The position numbers and the translations under genes are program-made. A DNA stretch of 64,000 bases from Pedobacter sp. WC2423 (GTDB taxonomy: Bacteria > Bacteroidota > Bacteroidia > Sphingobacteriales > Sphingobacteriaceae), in assembly GCF_040822065.1 (NCBI RefSeq), contig NZ_CP162005.1, forward strand, positions 3,596,001 through 3,660,000, given 5' to 3'. Shown piece after piece: positions 1 through 8,382 of the stretch. Position 1 is the stretch's first letter. Every line of letters begins with the position of its first letter. A model generated the notes under the pieces. That model was not told the origin of the DNA and made no database searches. It worked only from the letters and a program-made list of their open reading frames with translations.

Positions 1-183
1 CTGATCTGTGTTGCGCAAACACGTGAAGAAGCAATCAGTACGATGGAGCGTGCGCTAAGTGAGTTTGTAATTGAAGGTGTAAAAACTACGATTCCTTTTC
101 ACTTGCAATTGATGAAAGATCCGAACTTCAGAGCAGGAAACTTCACCACTAAATTCATGGAAACATTTGTTTTTTCTGAATAA
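1..183 (+). CDS. accC: Acetyl-CoA carboxylase biotin carboxylase subunit, 3' end (partial)
   Basis: The frame is open from the first base and ends at TAA 181-183, giving the last 60 residues of a protein. They include TREEAISTMERAL, EGVKTTIPFH and a tail with NFRAGNFTTKFME, which is the usual C-terminus of the biotin carboxylase subunit that carboxylates the biotin on BCCP in the first step of fatty acid synthesis. The ATP-grasp core lies outside the window. A strong hairpin follows 38 bases after the stop, so this is probably the last gene of its transcript. Confidence 0.85.
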   Translation: MICVAQTREEAISTMERALSEFVIEGVKTTIPFHLQLMKDPNFRAGNFTTKFMETFVFSE

Positions 184-221
184 ATCCGAATAAAGACATC
201 TAATTATTATATTTAAAACGT

Positions 222-260
222 AAATACCATTCTAATAAAATAGAATGGTATTTTTGTTTT
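222..260 (+). terminator. Intrinsic terminator after accC
   Basis: A perfect 13-bp stem (222-234 with 241-253, arms AAATACCATTCTA and TAGAATGGTATTT) closes a 6-base ATAAAA loop and runs into TTTTTGTTTT. This is a classic intrinsic terminator for accC. It ends only about 15 bases before the tatC start, so tatC either depends on read-through or has a promoter overlapping the hairpin; the hairpin could then also act as an attenuator. Confidence 0.8.
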
Positions 261-273
261 ACAAATAACGTAC

Positions 274-1164
274 ATGAGTGATAATAAAGCGCAGGACCTT
301 ATAGGGGCCATTAAGAATAAAGGAAAGAATCTGGAATCCGAAATGTCTTTCTTTGACCATATTGATGTATTAAGAAAACACTTGCTCAGAGCATTATTGG
401 CGATCGTAATTTTTACTGGTTTAGCCTTCTGGTTTTACGATTTCCTGTTTAACACGATTATTATGGGCCCTAAGAGCCCTGATTTCTGGACTTACCGGAT
501 GATGTGTAAGCTGGTCCAGATCTTCCCTTCCCTGGGATCTGATTTTTGTATCACCTCCATTAAGGGTAAAATTATCAACACGGAAATGGCAGGCCAGTTC
601 ACGTTACAGATTAATTCCTGTATTATGACGGGTATCATTTTTGGGATTCCATATATTCTTTTTGAACTCTGGTTATTCATCAAACCTGCCCTTCATGAGA
701 AGGAAAGGAAGGCTGCAAGTGGATTTGTCTTCTTTGCTTCTGTATTATTTCTGATAGGTGTTTTATTCGGTTATTTCATCATCTGTCCGTTATCAATTAA
801 CTTCCTGACTAATTTCTCGGTGAGTCCGATGATCGAAAATACATTCACAATTGATTCGTATTTATCATCTGTCTCTACTTTAACCATCGGAACAGGGATT
901 ATATTTGAATTACCTGTTGTCATTTATATCCTCTCTATATTCGGTATCATGACGCCTGCATTTATGCGTGCCAGCCGGAGATATGCGGTTGTAATCATCC
1001 TGATCATTGCTGCTGTAGTTACCCCTACTCCGGATATGATGACGATGCTTGTCGTAGCTTTCCCGCTATTCATTTTATATGAGCTGAGTATATTTATTTC
1101 TGCAAAAATTGAACGCAGAAAAAACAAAGAACTTTACGGTACAACCAGAGGTAACAACGCTTAA
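274..1164 (+). CDS. tatC: Sec-independent protein translocase TatC
   Basis: 296 residues with about six membrane segments. TatC is the receptor subunit of the twin-arginine translocase in the inner membrane; it binds RR signal peptides and exports folded proteins. Family features visible are the N-terminal MSFFDHIDVLRKHLLRA (residues 24-40), the membrane segment with GIIFGIPYILFELWLFIKPAL (about 121-142), and FELPVVIYILSIFGI followed by RRYAVVIILIIAAVVTPTPD. The first periplasmic loop is long, as is common in Bacteroidetes. The partner TatA genes are about 30 kb away at 30.8-31.4 kb on the other strand. The rpiB start follows after 4 bases, so the two are probably co-transcribed. Confidence 0.95.
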   Translation: MSDNKAQDLIGAIKNKGKNLESEMSFFDHIDVLRKHLLRALLAIVIFTGLAFWFYDFLFNTIIMGPKSPDFWTYRMMCKLVQIFPSLGSDFCITSIKGKIINTEMAGQFTLQINSCIMTGIIFGIPYILFELWLFIKPALHEKERKAASGFVFFASVLFLIGVLFGYFIICPLSINFLTNFSVSPMIENTFTIDSYLSSVSTLTIGTGIIFELPVVIYILSIFGIMTPAFMRASRRYAVVIILIIAAVVTPTPDMMTMLVVAFPLFILYELSIFISAKIERRKNKELYGTTRGNNA

Positions 1165-1168
1165 AAAC

Positions 1169-1603
1169 ATGTCCACACAACTAAAAATCGCTATTGGTGC
1201 TGACCACGCTGGTTTTGCTTATAAGGAGTTATTACGTGATTTTCTGAAGGATTTCCAGGTGCAGGATTTCGGGGCATACAGCCCCGGCTCTGTAGATTAT
1301 CCTGATTTTGCACATCCTGTGGCTTCGGCAGTAGAAAACGGAGAATTCCCTTTTGGGATCCTGATCTGCGGAAGTGCTAATGGAATTGCTATTGCAGCTA
1401 ACAAACACCAGGGAATCAGAGCTGCGATTTGCTGGGAAAATGAAATAGCTTCCTTAGTGAGACAACATAACGATGCGAATATCATTTGTATTCCTGCAAG
1501 GTTTGTGTCAGAGGAACTCGCTAAAGAAATGGTCATGACCTTTCTGAATACAGCATTTGAAGGTGGCAGGCACGCTGAGCGCGTTGCTAAAATATCCTGC
1601 TAG
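1169..1603 (+). CDS. rpiB: Ribose-5-phosphate isomerase B
   Basis: 144 residues from ATG 1169, four bases after the tatC stop. A longer frame from 1109 would overlap tatC by 56 bases and add 20 residues unlike the family, so it was rejected. RpiB interconverts ribose 5-phosphate and ribulose 5-phosphate in the pentose phosphate pathway. Visible are IAIGADHAGFAYKELL (D11-H12), the active-site cysteine loop ICGSANGIAIAANK (C67) and HNDANI (H100, N101). The loop reads GSANG where many members have GTGIG. A related sugar isomerase of the LacA/B-RpiB family cannot be excluded. Confidence 0.9.
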   Translation: MSTQLKIAIGADHAGFAYKELLRDFLKDFQVQDFGAYSPGSVDYPDFAHPVASAVENGEFPFGILICGSANGIAIAANKHQGIRAAICWENEIASLVRQHNDANIICIPARFVSEELAKEMVMTFLNTAFEGGRHAERVAKISC

Positions 1604-1627
1604 CCTTACAGGCTTAGCTTAAAAAAC

Positions 1628-1663
1628 AATTGGCCCCTAATGCTATGGCATTATGGGCCAATT
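1628..1663. terminator. Long hairpin after rpiB
   Basis: Arms 1628-1643 (AATTGGCCCCTAATGC) and 1648-1663 (GCATTATGGGCCAATT) form a 16-bp stem with one mismatch and a TATG loop. A run of six A lies on the left side (1621-1626) but no T run on the right, so it is not a textbook plus-strand terminator. It most likely ends or stabilises the tatC-rpiB transcript. Nothing else was recognised in 1664-1812. Confidence 0.5.
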
Positions 1664-1812
1664 ATGCTTCTGGCCACGCTGTAACATAATAGTGACTCCC
1701 TGAAAAATCGGCCTGGTGCCGCTAAAAGAAATAGTTAATTTCCTATATTAAGACCCTTTAAAGACCAGGGTAATTCATCTGGAAAAACAAGAAAACAGCA
1801 TAAAACTAAATA

Positions 1813-3447
1813 ATGAACAAACACTTTTTAAATACAAGCATGGCTTTATTGCTTTGCCTGGGTGCATGTGCACAAACCCAGACTCCTGCCAAAAATCAAA
1901 CGGCAGTAAAGTTTAGCACAAGTATCAATAAAGCTAACGCTTACAAACATCTTTCTGTACTCGCATCTGATGAATATGAAGGCAGGGAAACTGGTAAAAA
2001 AGGTGCCTGGATGGCAGCAGATTATATCAAAAATTATTTCAAAAGTATTGGCTTAAAAGGCCCTGTTAATGGTGATTATTTTCAACCGATAGACATGGTT
2101 ACTTATCAGCTGAACCAACCTGCTTTTACAATTGGTGGTCAGGCTAAAGTATATAACCGGGATTTTGTTGTTCCTGCGTCGAACGTCTCTCTTGAAGGTT
2201 TTACTTTCCATACGAATGAAGTCATCTTTGCGGGTTACGGCCTGGATACAGACGGTTACAATGATTATAAGAACATTGATGTTGCAGGTAAAGTGGTTGT
2301 GATCTTTGCTTCCGGCAACCCTTCGCAGCAGCCAGAAGCTGCTCCGGCCGACCGCGCTGCAAGAAGAAAAGCAATGACTGCGAAAAGAGAGAAAATTCAG
2401 TACCTTTCTAATCACAAAGCATTGGCTGTAATTCAGATAGATCCTTCACTGGATAGTTTGAATGAAGAAACGAAATTGATGAATGCAGGTTCAGGACAGC
2501 TTACTTTGAAAAGCGCAGAGAATACGGCAAGGATGGCAAAGATGAAAACTTTTCCTGCCATTAACATCAATACAGCTACTGCAAATGAACTGTTAAAAGC
2601 AGCAGGTACAACTGTAGAAGCTTTACAACAAAAGATCAGTTCAACTGGACAGCCAGCTTCACAGGTAATTAAAATTGCTTTGTCGGGTAGTGCTAAAAAG
2701 GAAGAAGTAAAAGTAAGGGCTGAAAATGTACTGGGTTTTCTGGAAGGATCTGATCCGGTGTTAAAGAACGAAATCCTGGTGATCACTGGTCACTATGATC
2801 ATATCGGCCTGACAACTTCGGGTACTGATAAAGTGAACAATGGTGCGGATGATGATGGTTCCGGAACTACAGGTGTATTGTTGATTGCTGATGCTTTCAC
2901 CAAAGCTAAAGCAGCCGGAAAAGGGCCTAAAAGAAGTATCTTGTTTATGACCGTAGTTGGAGAAGAAAAAGGTTTATTAGGCTCTGAGTGGTACTCTGAG
3001 CATCCGGTACTTCCTTTGGAGCATACGATTACCAATTTAAATATTGATATGATCGGCCGTGTAGATAAAGAACATGAGCATAATGAAGACTACATCTATA
3101 TCATTGGTTCTGATATGCTGAGTTCTGAGCTGAATGCTGCCGGAATCAATGCGAATGAGCAATATATGAAGATGAACCTGGATATGAAATACAATAACAG
3201 GACTGATCCAAACCAGTTCTATTACCGTTCAGACCATTATAATTTTGCGAAACATGGTATCCCGGTTATCTTTTATTTTAATGGGGTGCATGAAGATTAT
3301 CACCAGCCGGGTGATGAAGTAAGCAAGATCAAATTCGACTTGCTGGCCCGGCGTGCACAACTGGTCTATTATACGGCCTGGGACCTGGCTAACCGCCCTG
3401 TCAGGCCTGCGGTAGATAAGAATGAAGATGGTACACCAAAGAAATAA
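1813..3447 (+). CDS. M28 family zinc aminopeptidase, secreted lipoprotein
   Basis: 544 residues. The N-terminus is a lipoprotein signal peptide ending in L-G-A-C (Cys19), so the enzyme should be anchored in the cell envelope. A protease-associated insert occupies roughly residues 100-290. The catalytic M28 domain carries the two-zinc ligands in order: HYDHIG (H327), NNGADDDGSG (D346-348), VVGEEKGLLGSEWYSEH (E384/E385), NIDMIGR (D412) and YRSDHYNF (H475), so it looks intact. It should remove N-terminal amino acids from peptides in the periplasm or at the surface. It is flanked by terminator-like hairpins on both sides and is probably a single-gene unit. Confidence 0.9.
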   Translation: MNKHFLNTSMALLLCLGACAQTQTPAKNQTAVKFSTSINKANAYKHLSVLASDEYEGRETGKKGAWMAADYIKNYFKSIGLKGPVNGDYFQPIDMVTYQLNQPAFTIGGQAKVYNRDFVVPASNVSLEGFTFHTNEVIFAGYGLDTDGYNDYKNIDVAGKVVVIFASGNPSQQPEAAPADRAARRKAMTAKREKIQYLSNHKALAVIQIDPSLDSLNEETKLMNAGSGQLTLKSAENTARMAKMKTFPAININTATANELLKAAGTTVEALQQKISSTGQPASQVIKIALSGSAKKEEVKVRAENVLGFLEGSDPVLKNEILVITGHYDHIGLTTSGTDKVNNGADDDGSGTTGVLLIADAFTKAKAAGKGPKRSILFMTVVGEEKGLLGSEWYSEHPVLPLEHTITNLNIDMIGRVDKEHEHNEDYIYIIGSDMLSSELNAAGINANEQYMKMNLDMKYNNRTDPNQFYYRSDHYNFAKHGIPVIFYFNGVHEDYHQPGDEVSKIKFDLLARRAQLVYYTAWDLANRPVRPAVDKNEDGTPKK

Positions 3448-3451
3448 TTTT

Positions 3452-3479
3452 AAAAACCTGCATAACCTGCAGGTTTTTT
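3452..3479 (+). terminator. Intrinsic terminator after the M28 peptidase gene
   Basis: Perfect 11-bp stem AAAAACCTGCA (3452-3462) with TGCAGGTTTTT (3468-3478), loop TAACC, ending in a T run, 4 bases after the stop codon. Confidence 0.85.
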
Positions 3480-3541
3480 CGTTTTATGAAGAGCTTGTTA
3501 ATTTTAGCCCCTAAATTTAAACAGGCTCTCAAACATTTATT

Positions 3542-3549
3542 TATATTTG
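3542..3549 (+). promoter_or_regulatory. Candidate -7 element (TATATTTG) of the lutB-like gene
   Basis: TATATTTG matches the Bacteroidetes -7 consensus TAnnTTTG and ends only 3 bases before ATG 3553. If real, transcription would begin at or inside the start codon, giving a leaderless message. No good TTTG -33 box lies 19-21 bases upstream, so the call is weak. Confidence 0.35.
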
Positions 3550-3552
3550 AAC

Positions 3553-4944
3553 ATGACGAAGATTGCTGAAGAGTTTTTGGTGAAGGCAGATGAGAAGGCA
3601 TTTGATGTAGATCATCGTAACACAATCAACCACAACATAGGAAAGTACAATGATGCGGTTACAAGGGGTTTAACGAAATTTGAGAATTTAGAAAACTCAA
3701 AAAAGAAGGCGCATGTGATCAAGTGGAGAGTGATGGAAAATCTGGACAAATTCTTACCGGAATTTGAAGCCAATTTCCAGCGCCGTGGTGGAAAAGTAAT
3801 CTGGGCAAATGATGCAGAAGAAGCACAAAAAGAAATATTAAATATAATTAATAAAAGTGGTGGCAAATCGGTTATTAAATCGAAATCCATGACTACCGAA
3901 GAAATTCATCTGAATGATTTTCTGGAAAAGAACGGGATCTCTTCTTTAGAGAGTGATCTGGGCGAATTTATTGTGCAGTTATTAGGGCAGGCACCTTACC
4001 ATATCGTAACCCCTGCAATGCACCTGACCAAGGAGGACATTGCCAAATTATTCCATGAAAAATTCGGTACTCCGATAGATTTTACACCTGAACAGCTTAC
4101 TCAAAAAGCAAGAGAACTTTTAAGAGAGAAATATCTGACTGCTGATATAGGGATTACTGGTGGAAATTTCCTGATCGCGGATACAGGCAGCGTTGCGCTA
4201 ACTGAAAATGAAGGAAATGCCCGTTTAAGCACGACCTTCCCTAAAATACATATTGCAATTGTCGGAATCGAGAAAATCATTCCTTCTATGGCAGACCTTG
4301 ATCTTTTCTGGCCTTTATTGTCAAGCCACGGAACAGGTCAGAATTTAACAGTTTACAATTCAATTCTAAGCGGGCCAAGACAGGCCAATGAAACCGATGG
4401 CCCGGAAGAAATGTATGTGATCTTACTGGACAACGGTCGTACAAACCTGCTGGCACAAAAAGAGCAGCGTCAGAGCTTATATTGCATTCGTTGTGGCGCT
4501 TGTTTAAATGCGTGCCCTGTTTATAAAAACATAGGTGGTCATACTTACAATACAACTTACAGTGGCCCGATAGGCTCTATTATTACGCCCCATTTACAGG
4601 GGATGAAAGATTTCAAGCACCTGAGTTATGCGTCGAGCCTTTGCGGTAAATGTTCTGAAGTTTGCCCGGTAAAGATTGATATTCATAAAATGTTACTGCT
4701 CAACAGAAGAGACGCCGTAGAACAGCATCAAAACACAAAGACTGAAGATATTGGCTGGAAGATTTGGAATTCGGGGATGTCCGGAAGATCAAAAATGGAC
4801 TTGTTTGGGGGAAAAATAAAGAACTTTTTCATGAAGCTGATCTTCAAAAAAATGTGGGGCAACTACCGTGCTATGCCGGAGGTCGCACCAAAGTCCTTTG
4901 CCAGACAATGGGAAGAAAAATCCAAAAATAAACCGCAAACCTAA
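3553..4944 (+). CDS. lutB: LutB/YkgF-type iron-sulfur oxidoreductase subunit
   Basis: 463 residues from ATG 3553; the frame extends to a TTG at 3547 but ATG gives the family N-terminus (MTKIAEEFL). The N-terminal two thirds is the LUD/LutB domain (HRNTINHNIGKYNDAV, ITGGNFLIADTGS). The C-terminal third is a double [4Fe-4S] ferredoxin domain with CIRCGACLNACPVY (from C311) and CGKCSEVCPVKIDIHKML (from C364). LutB is the electron-transfer subunit of the LutABC L-lactate oxidation complex. Here lutA and lutC are not adjacent: the next gene, 5 bases on, is a fused E1 dehydrogenase. Either lutA/lutC lie elsewhere or this protein serves another dehydrogenase. Confidence 0.8.
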   Translation: MTKIAEEFLVKADEKAFDVDHRNTINHNIGKYNDAVTRGLTKFENLENSKKKAHVIKWRVMENLDKFLPEFEANFQRRGGKVIWANDAEEAQKEILNIINKSGGKSVIKSKSMTTEEIHLNDFLEKNGISSLESDLGEFIVQLLGQAPYHIVTPAMHLTKEDIAKLFHEKFGTPIDFTPEQLTQKARELLREKYLTADIGITGGNFLIADTGSVALTENEGNARLSTTFPKIHIAIVGIEKIIPSMADLDLFWPLLSSHGTGQNLTVYNSILSGPRQANETDGPEEMYVILLDNGRTNLLAQKEQRQSLYCIRCGACLNACPVYKNIGGHTYNTTYSGPIGSIITPHLQGMKDFKHLSYASSLCGKCSEVCPVKIDIHKMLLLNRRDAVEQHQNTKTEDIGWKIWNSGMSGRSKMDLFGGKIKNFFMKLIFKKMWGNYRAMPEVAPKSFARQWEEKSKNKPQT

Positions 4945-4949
4945 CCTAT

Positions 4950-6926
4950 ATGCATTTCGACCGGAAAGAAAAAGACGATGAAACTTTGTTGTCGCTTTAT
5001 AAGCGTCTGCTTTATCCCAGAATGGTCGAAGAAAAAATGCTGATCCTGCTTAGACAGGGACAAATAGGTAAATGGTTTTCTGGCATAGGCCAGGAAGCGA
5101 TTGCAGTAGGTGCTGCATTAGCCATGAAGGCGGAAGAATATATTCTGCCCATGCACAGAAATCTTGGGGTCTTTACTTCCAGAGACATTCCGCTGCGTAA
5201 TTTAATGGCGCAGTGGCAGGGAAAAATAACCGGTTTTACCAAAGGCAGGGACCGGTCTTTTCACTTTGGTACGCAAGAATTTAAAATTATAGGGATGATT
5301 TCTCACCTTGGCCCGCAACTGGCTCTGGCAGATGGGATTGCCCTGGCTGATCTGATTACCGGGAAAGAACAGGCTACACTTGTTTTTACGGGAGAAGGTG
5401 CCACCAGTGAGGGTGATTTCCATGAAGCAGTCAACGTAGCTTCAGTCTGGAATTTACCTGTGATCTTCCTGATTGAAAATAACGGCTACGGGCTCTCTAC
5501 ACCTGTCAATGAGCAATTCAATTGTGATCACCTGGTAGACAAGGCTATAGGTTATGGTATTGAAGGCATTCAAATTGATGGGAACAATGTTTTAGAGGTT
5601 TTTGATACCATTACTGAGATTACAAAAAACATCCGTGCTAATCCCAGACCAGTTTTACTGGAATGCCTCACTTTCAGAATGAGGGGCCATGAAGAGGCTT
5701 CGGGTACAAAATATGTTCCTCCTCACTTGTTTGAGCAGTGGGCAGAAAAAGACCCGGTTAAGAATTTCGAGCGCTATCTGTTTGAACAGCATATCCTGAC
5801 GAATGAGCTTTTAGAAGAAATTAAAGCAGATTTTAAGACGGAGCTGGATCAGGAAATTGAGCAGGCTTTTAAAGATGCTGATCCTGAACCTTCTGCGGAA
5901 ACAGAGCTCACGGATATGTATTATCCTTACACCCCCCAGGTAATCCATCCTACCGAACCTTCTACTGAAATCCGTTATCTGGATGCGATCAGCGATGGTT
6001 TAAGAATTGGGATGCAAAAACATTCAAACCTGGTGATTATGGGCCAGGATATCGCTGAATATGGGGGTGCATTTAAAATTACCGCAGGTTTCGCAGAAGA
6101 ATTTGGCAGGGCAAGAGTCCGCAATACCCCTATTTGTGAGTCTGCTATTGTTGGTGCCGGACTTGGCTTGTCCATCAATGGCTATAAAGCAGTGGTAGAA
6201 ATGCAGTTTGGGGATTTCGTCACCTGCGGATTTAATCAGATTATAAATAACCTGGCCAAAACTCATTACCGCTGGGGAGAGAAAGCAGATGTTGTAGTGC
6301 GCATGCCAACGGGCGCTGGAACTGGTGCAGGCCCTTTTCATTCTCAGAGTAACGAAGCGTGGTTTACCAAGACACCAGGACTTAAAATAGTTTATCCTGC
6401 TTTCCCATATGATGCAAAAGGTTTGCTGCTTGCAGCCATTGAAGATCCTAATCCGGTGATTTATTTTGAGCATAAACTTTTATACAGAAGTTTAAGCGGG
6501 CTGGTTCCTGCTGGTTATTATACGCTGGAAATCGGGAAAGCCAGCTGGCTGAAAAAAGGGCAGCAGTTCACGATCATTACCTATGGTCTGGGCGTTCACT
6601 GGTCACTTTCTTACTTATATGATCATCCTGAATTATCAGTGAACCTGATCGATTTATGCAGTTTACAGCCCTGGGATAAAGAAACCGTTGCAGCGGCCGT
6701 AAAAGTTACCGGCCGGGTAATTATTCTTCATGAAGATACGCTGTGCAGTGGTTTTGGAGCCGAAATCGCTGCCTGGATTGGCGAACACTGTTTCACAGAT
6801 TTAGATGCACCAGTGATGCGCTGCGCAAGCCTGGACACCGCTATTCCAATGAGCAAGTTGCTGGAAGATCAGTTTCTGGCTAAAAGCCGTCTGCATGAAA
6901 CTGTTCAGAAATTAATGGCCTATTAA
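4950..6926 (+). CDS. Thiamine-dependent 2-oxoacid dehydrogenase E1, fused alpha and beta subunits
   Basis: 658 residues. Residues about 1-320 are the E1 alpha fold with the thiamine diphosphate motif GEGATSEGDF (148-157) running to ENNGYGLSTP. Residues about 335-658 are the E1 beta (transketolase-like) fold with ESAIVGAGLGLSINGYKAVVEMQFGDF. This one-piece arrangement is common in Bacteroidetes and is usually annotated as branched-chain 2-oxoisovalerate dehydrogenase E1. It decarboxylates a 2-oxo acid and passes the acyl group to a lipoyl E2. No E2 or E3 gene is in the window, so the substrate (branched-chain, pyruvate or acetoin type) cannot be fixed. It follows the lutB-like gene by 5 bases. 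Confidence 0.88.
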   Translation: MHFDRKEKDDETLLSLYKRLLYPRMVEEKMLILLRQGQIGKWFSGIGQEAIAVGAALAMKAEEYILPMHRNLGVFTSRDIPLRNLMAQWQGKITGFTKGRDRSFHFGTQEFKIIGMISHLGPQLALADGIALADLITGKEQATLVFTGEGATSEGDFHEAVNVASVWNLPVIFLIENNGYGLSTPVNEQFNCDHLVDKAIGYGIEGIQIDGNNVLEVFDTITEITKNIRANPRPVLLECLTFRMRGHEEASGTKYVPPHLFEQWAEKDPVKNFERYLFEQHILTNELLEEIKADFKTELDQEIEQAFKDADPEPSAETELTDMYYPYTPQVIHPTEPSTEIRYLDAISDGLRIGMQKHSNLVIMGQDIAEYGGAFKITAGFAEEFGRARVRNTPICESAIVGAGLGLSINGYKAVVEMQFGDFVTCGFNQIINNLAKTHYRWGEKADVVVRMPTGAGTGAGPFHSQSNEAWFTKTPGLKIVYPAFPYDAKGLLLAAIEDPNPVIYFEHKLLYRSLSGLVPAGYYTLEIGKASWLKKGQQFTIITYGLGVHWSLSYLYDHPELSVNLIDLCSLQPWDKETVAAAVKVTGRVIILHEDTLCSGFGAEIAAWIGEHCFTDLDAPVMRCASLDTAIPMSKLLEDQFLAKSRLHETVQKLMAY

Positions 6927-6982
6927 GGCCTTGGCACGATAATGGCCTGTTGATTGAAAGCTCAATTTTACAGGAACGCGTT

Positions 6983-7801
6983 ATGAAAACCATTTATTTA
7001 CTATGTTTAGGAGTTTTACTGTTTACGCTTCCGGGTTGTAAGTATTTTAAATCTACACATCCACAAGCTGGTTTGCCTGAAGAAGGTACCACAAATATGA
7101 CTGATAAGTCTATTTTAAACTATGCTGCTTCGATTGACCGGACACTCCGGGATTATAAGAAAGAATACAGTCTGATCTATTTATCGGGCGATCTTTCTGT
7201 ATACGCAGAAAAGTACAGTGCACATAATGATGGGATGTTGTATAAAACCTATACCTCAAATGGAACGATCAGTAACGCAGTAAAAAGTTATTATTTTAAG
7301 AATGACAGCCTGATCCTGGTCAAAGAACGGATTAAGCTCATGAATGAGGAAGGGAGCGTTTTTAAGGACGTAAGGACTTATATGCGGAATAATGTGATCT
7401 TCAAAATAGATAGCCGCACAGCAAGCTCTGCTGAGGCTTTACGTACACTTCCTTATTTACCAGTACAAGCAGCGGATAATAAATATCCTGATGAAAGTTA
7501 TGCTTCGGATGTGAAAGGAATTAATGATGCAATTCAGGGAACAGATAAATTTGAAATGGTATTTGATAACATCTCCACATATCCGGATGCGCTTTATATC
7601 ATGCTTAAAAGCAAGAGACAGCCGAATTACAAATCAAGCATCCTGGTTAAAACTAAAGATGCTTATATTGATAGTTTATTGAATTTCCCTTCGTTGTTTA
7701 AGGATGATCAGTTAAATTTCAAATGGAAAATAGAGGATAATACCTCTATTTATGTACCGGTAGCAGACACTACAACTTCGGCCAGAGGACTGAATAAATA
7801 G
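6983..7801 (+). CDS. Putative lipoprotein of unknown function
   Basis: 272 residues from ATG 6983; an upstream in-frame TTG at 6950 would bury the signal peptide. Residues 1-19 are a lipoprotein signal (MKTIYLLCLGVLLFTLPGC, lipobox L-P-G-C). The rest is a soluble, mostly beta-predicted region rich in charged residues with no motif I recognise. It lies 56 bases after the E1 gene. Its last 52 bases overlap the 3' end of the convergent sprT-like gene. Confidence 0.7.
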   Translation: MKTIYLLCLGVLLFTLPGCKYFKSTHPQAGLPEEGTTNMTDKSILNYAASIDRTLRDYKKEYSLIYLSGDLSVYAEKYSAHNDGMLYKTYTSNGTISNAVKSYYFKNDSLILVKERIKLMNEEGSVFKDVRTYMRNNVIFKIDSRTASSAEALRTLPYLPVQAADNKYPDESYASDVKGINDAIQGTDKFEMVFDNISTYPDALYIMLKSKRQPNYKSSILVKTKDAYIDSLLNFPSLFKDDQLNFKWKIEDNTSIYVPVADTTTSARGLNK

Positions 7802-8364
7802 GTATTACCGTTATCCAGACATTCACATCTGAAACGTTTCCTGAGCTTTTCCCCCTTTTTGAATCTGCGGCCATCTTTAATAGTAAATATGGTATGCTGA
7901 GGAAGTTCTTCTAACCGGGAGTGATCAAGAATGCCATCGTACTTTTTAAGCGCTCTGGACAGGCTTAAGTCGGTACAGCTGGAAGCGGAAGGGTTAGTTA
8001 AATAAGTGCTGATTGCTATTTGAAGATCTTCAGGAAAAACCTGCTGCTCCAGAAAGGGAGTCATCATCCTTTTAAAGTTGTGCTTCCATTCTCCGCCGTG
8101 TGGCTTGACCTTATTCTTATGGTCGTTCCAAGTTAGCAGGTGTGCAAATTCGTGCACTGTAGTCACCAGAAAGGCATAACGGTTCAGGTTATTGTTGACA
8201 GAGATCTTATGTCCCAGTTCTTTAAAAGGGTGTCTGTAATCACCGAGTTTGGTCGCCCTGCTTTTGGAGATCTTAAATTCGCATTGAAAGTAGTCGATCC
8301 ATTTAGCAATTACCGGAGCCGCCTCAGGGGGCATATACTGTGCTAAAACATCAACTTTTTCCAC
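7750..8364 (-). CDS. SprT-like zinc metalloprotease domain protein
   Basis: 204 residues. The SprT-like domain carries the zinc motif TVHEFAHLLTW (H71, E72, H75) with a later candidate ligand in KPHGGEWKHNF (H89). The start codon is GTG (8364); the product from there, MEKVDVLAQYMPPEAAP, resembles family N-termini as I remember them. SprT-like proteins are predicted metallopeptidases of the SprT/Spartan group; the bacterial role is poorly defined. It lies 18 bases downstream of feoB on the same strand, so it is probably the last gene of the feo operon. The gene ends inside the convergent lipoprotein gene. Confidence 0.8.
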   Translation of the reverse strand: MEKVDVLAQYMPPEAAPVIAKWIDYFQCEFKISKSRATKLGDYRHPFKELGHKISVNNNLNRYAFLVTTVHEFAHLLTWNDHKNKVKPHGGEWKHNFKRMMTPFLEQQVFPEDLQIAISTYLTNPSASSCTDLSLSRALKKYDGILDHSRLEELPQHTIFTIKDGRRFKKGEKLRKRFRCECLDNGNTYLFSPLAEVVVSATGT

Positions 8365-8382
8365 AGTCCTAAGATAAAGAAT

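Noticed and set aside
1109..1168. Longer N-terminus of RpiB overlapping tatC
   Set aside because: Adds 20 residues unlike the family and overlaps tatC; ATG 1169 gives the conserved start.
6024..6473. 149-residue open frame on the minus strand inside the E1 gene
   Set aside because: Shadow of a conserved thiamine-enzyme domain; composition and lack of motifs do not suggest a real gene.
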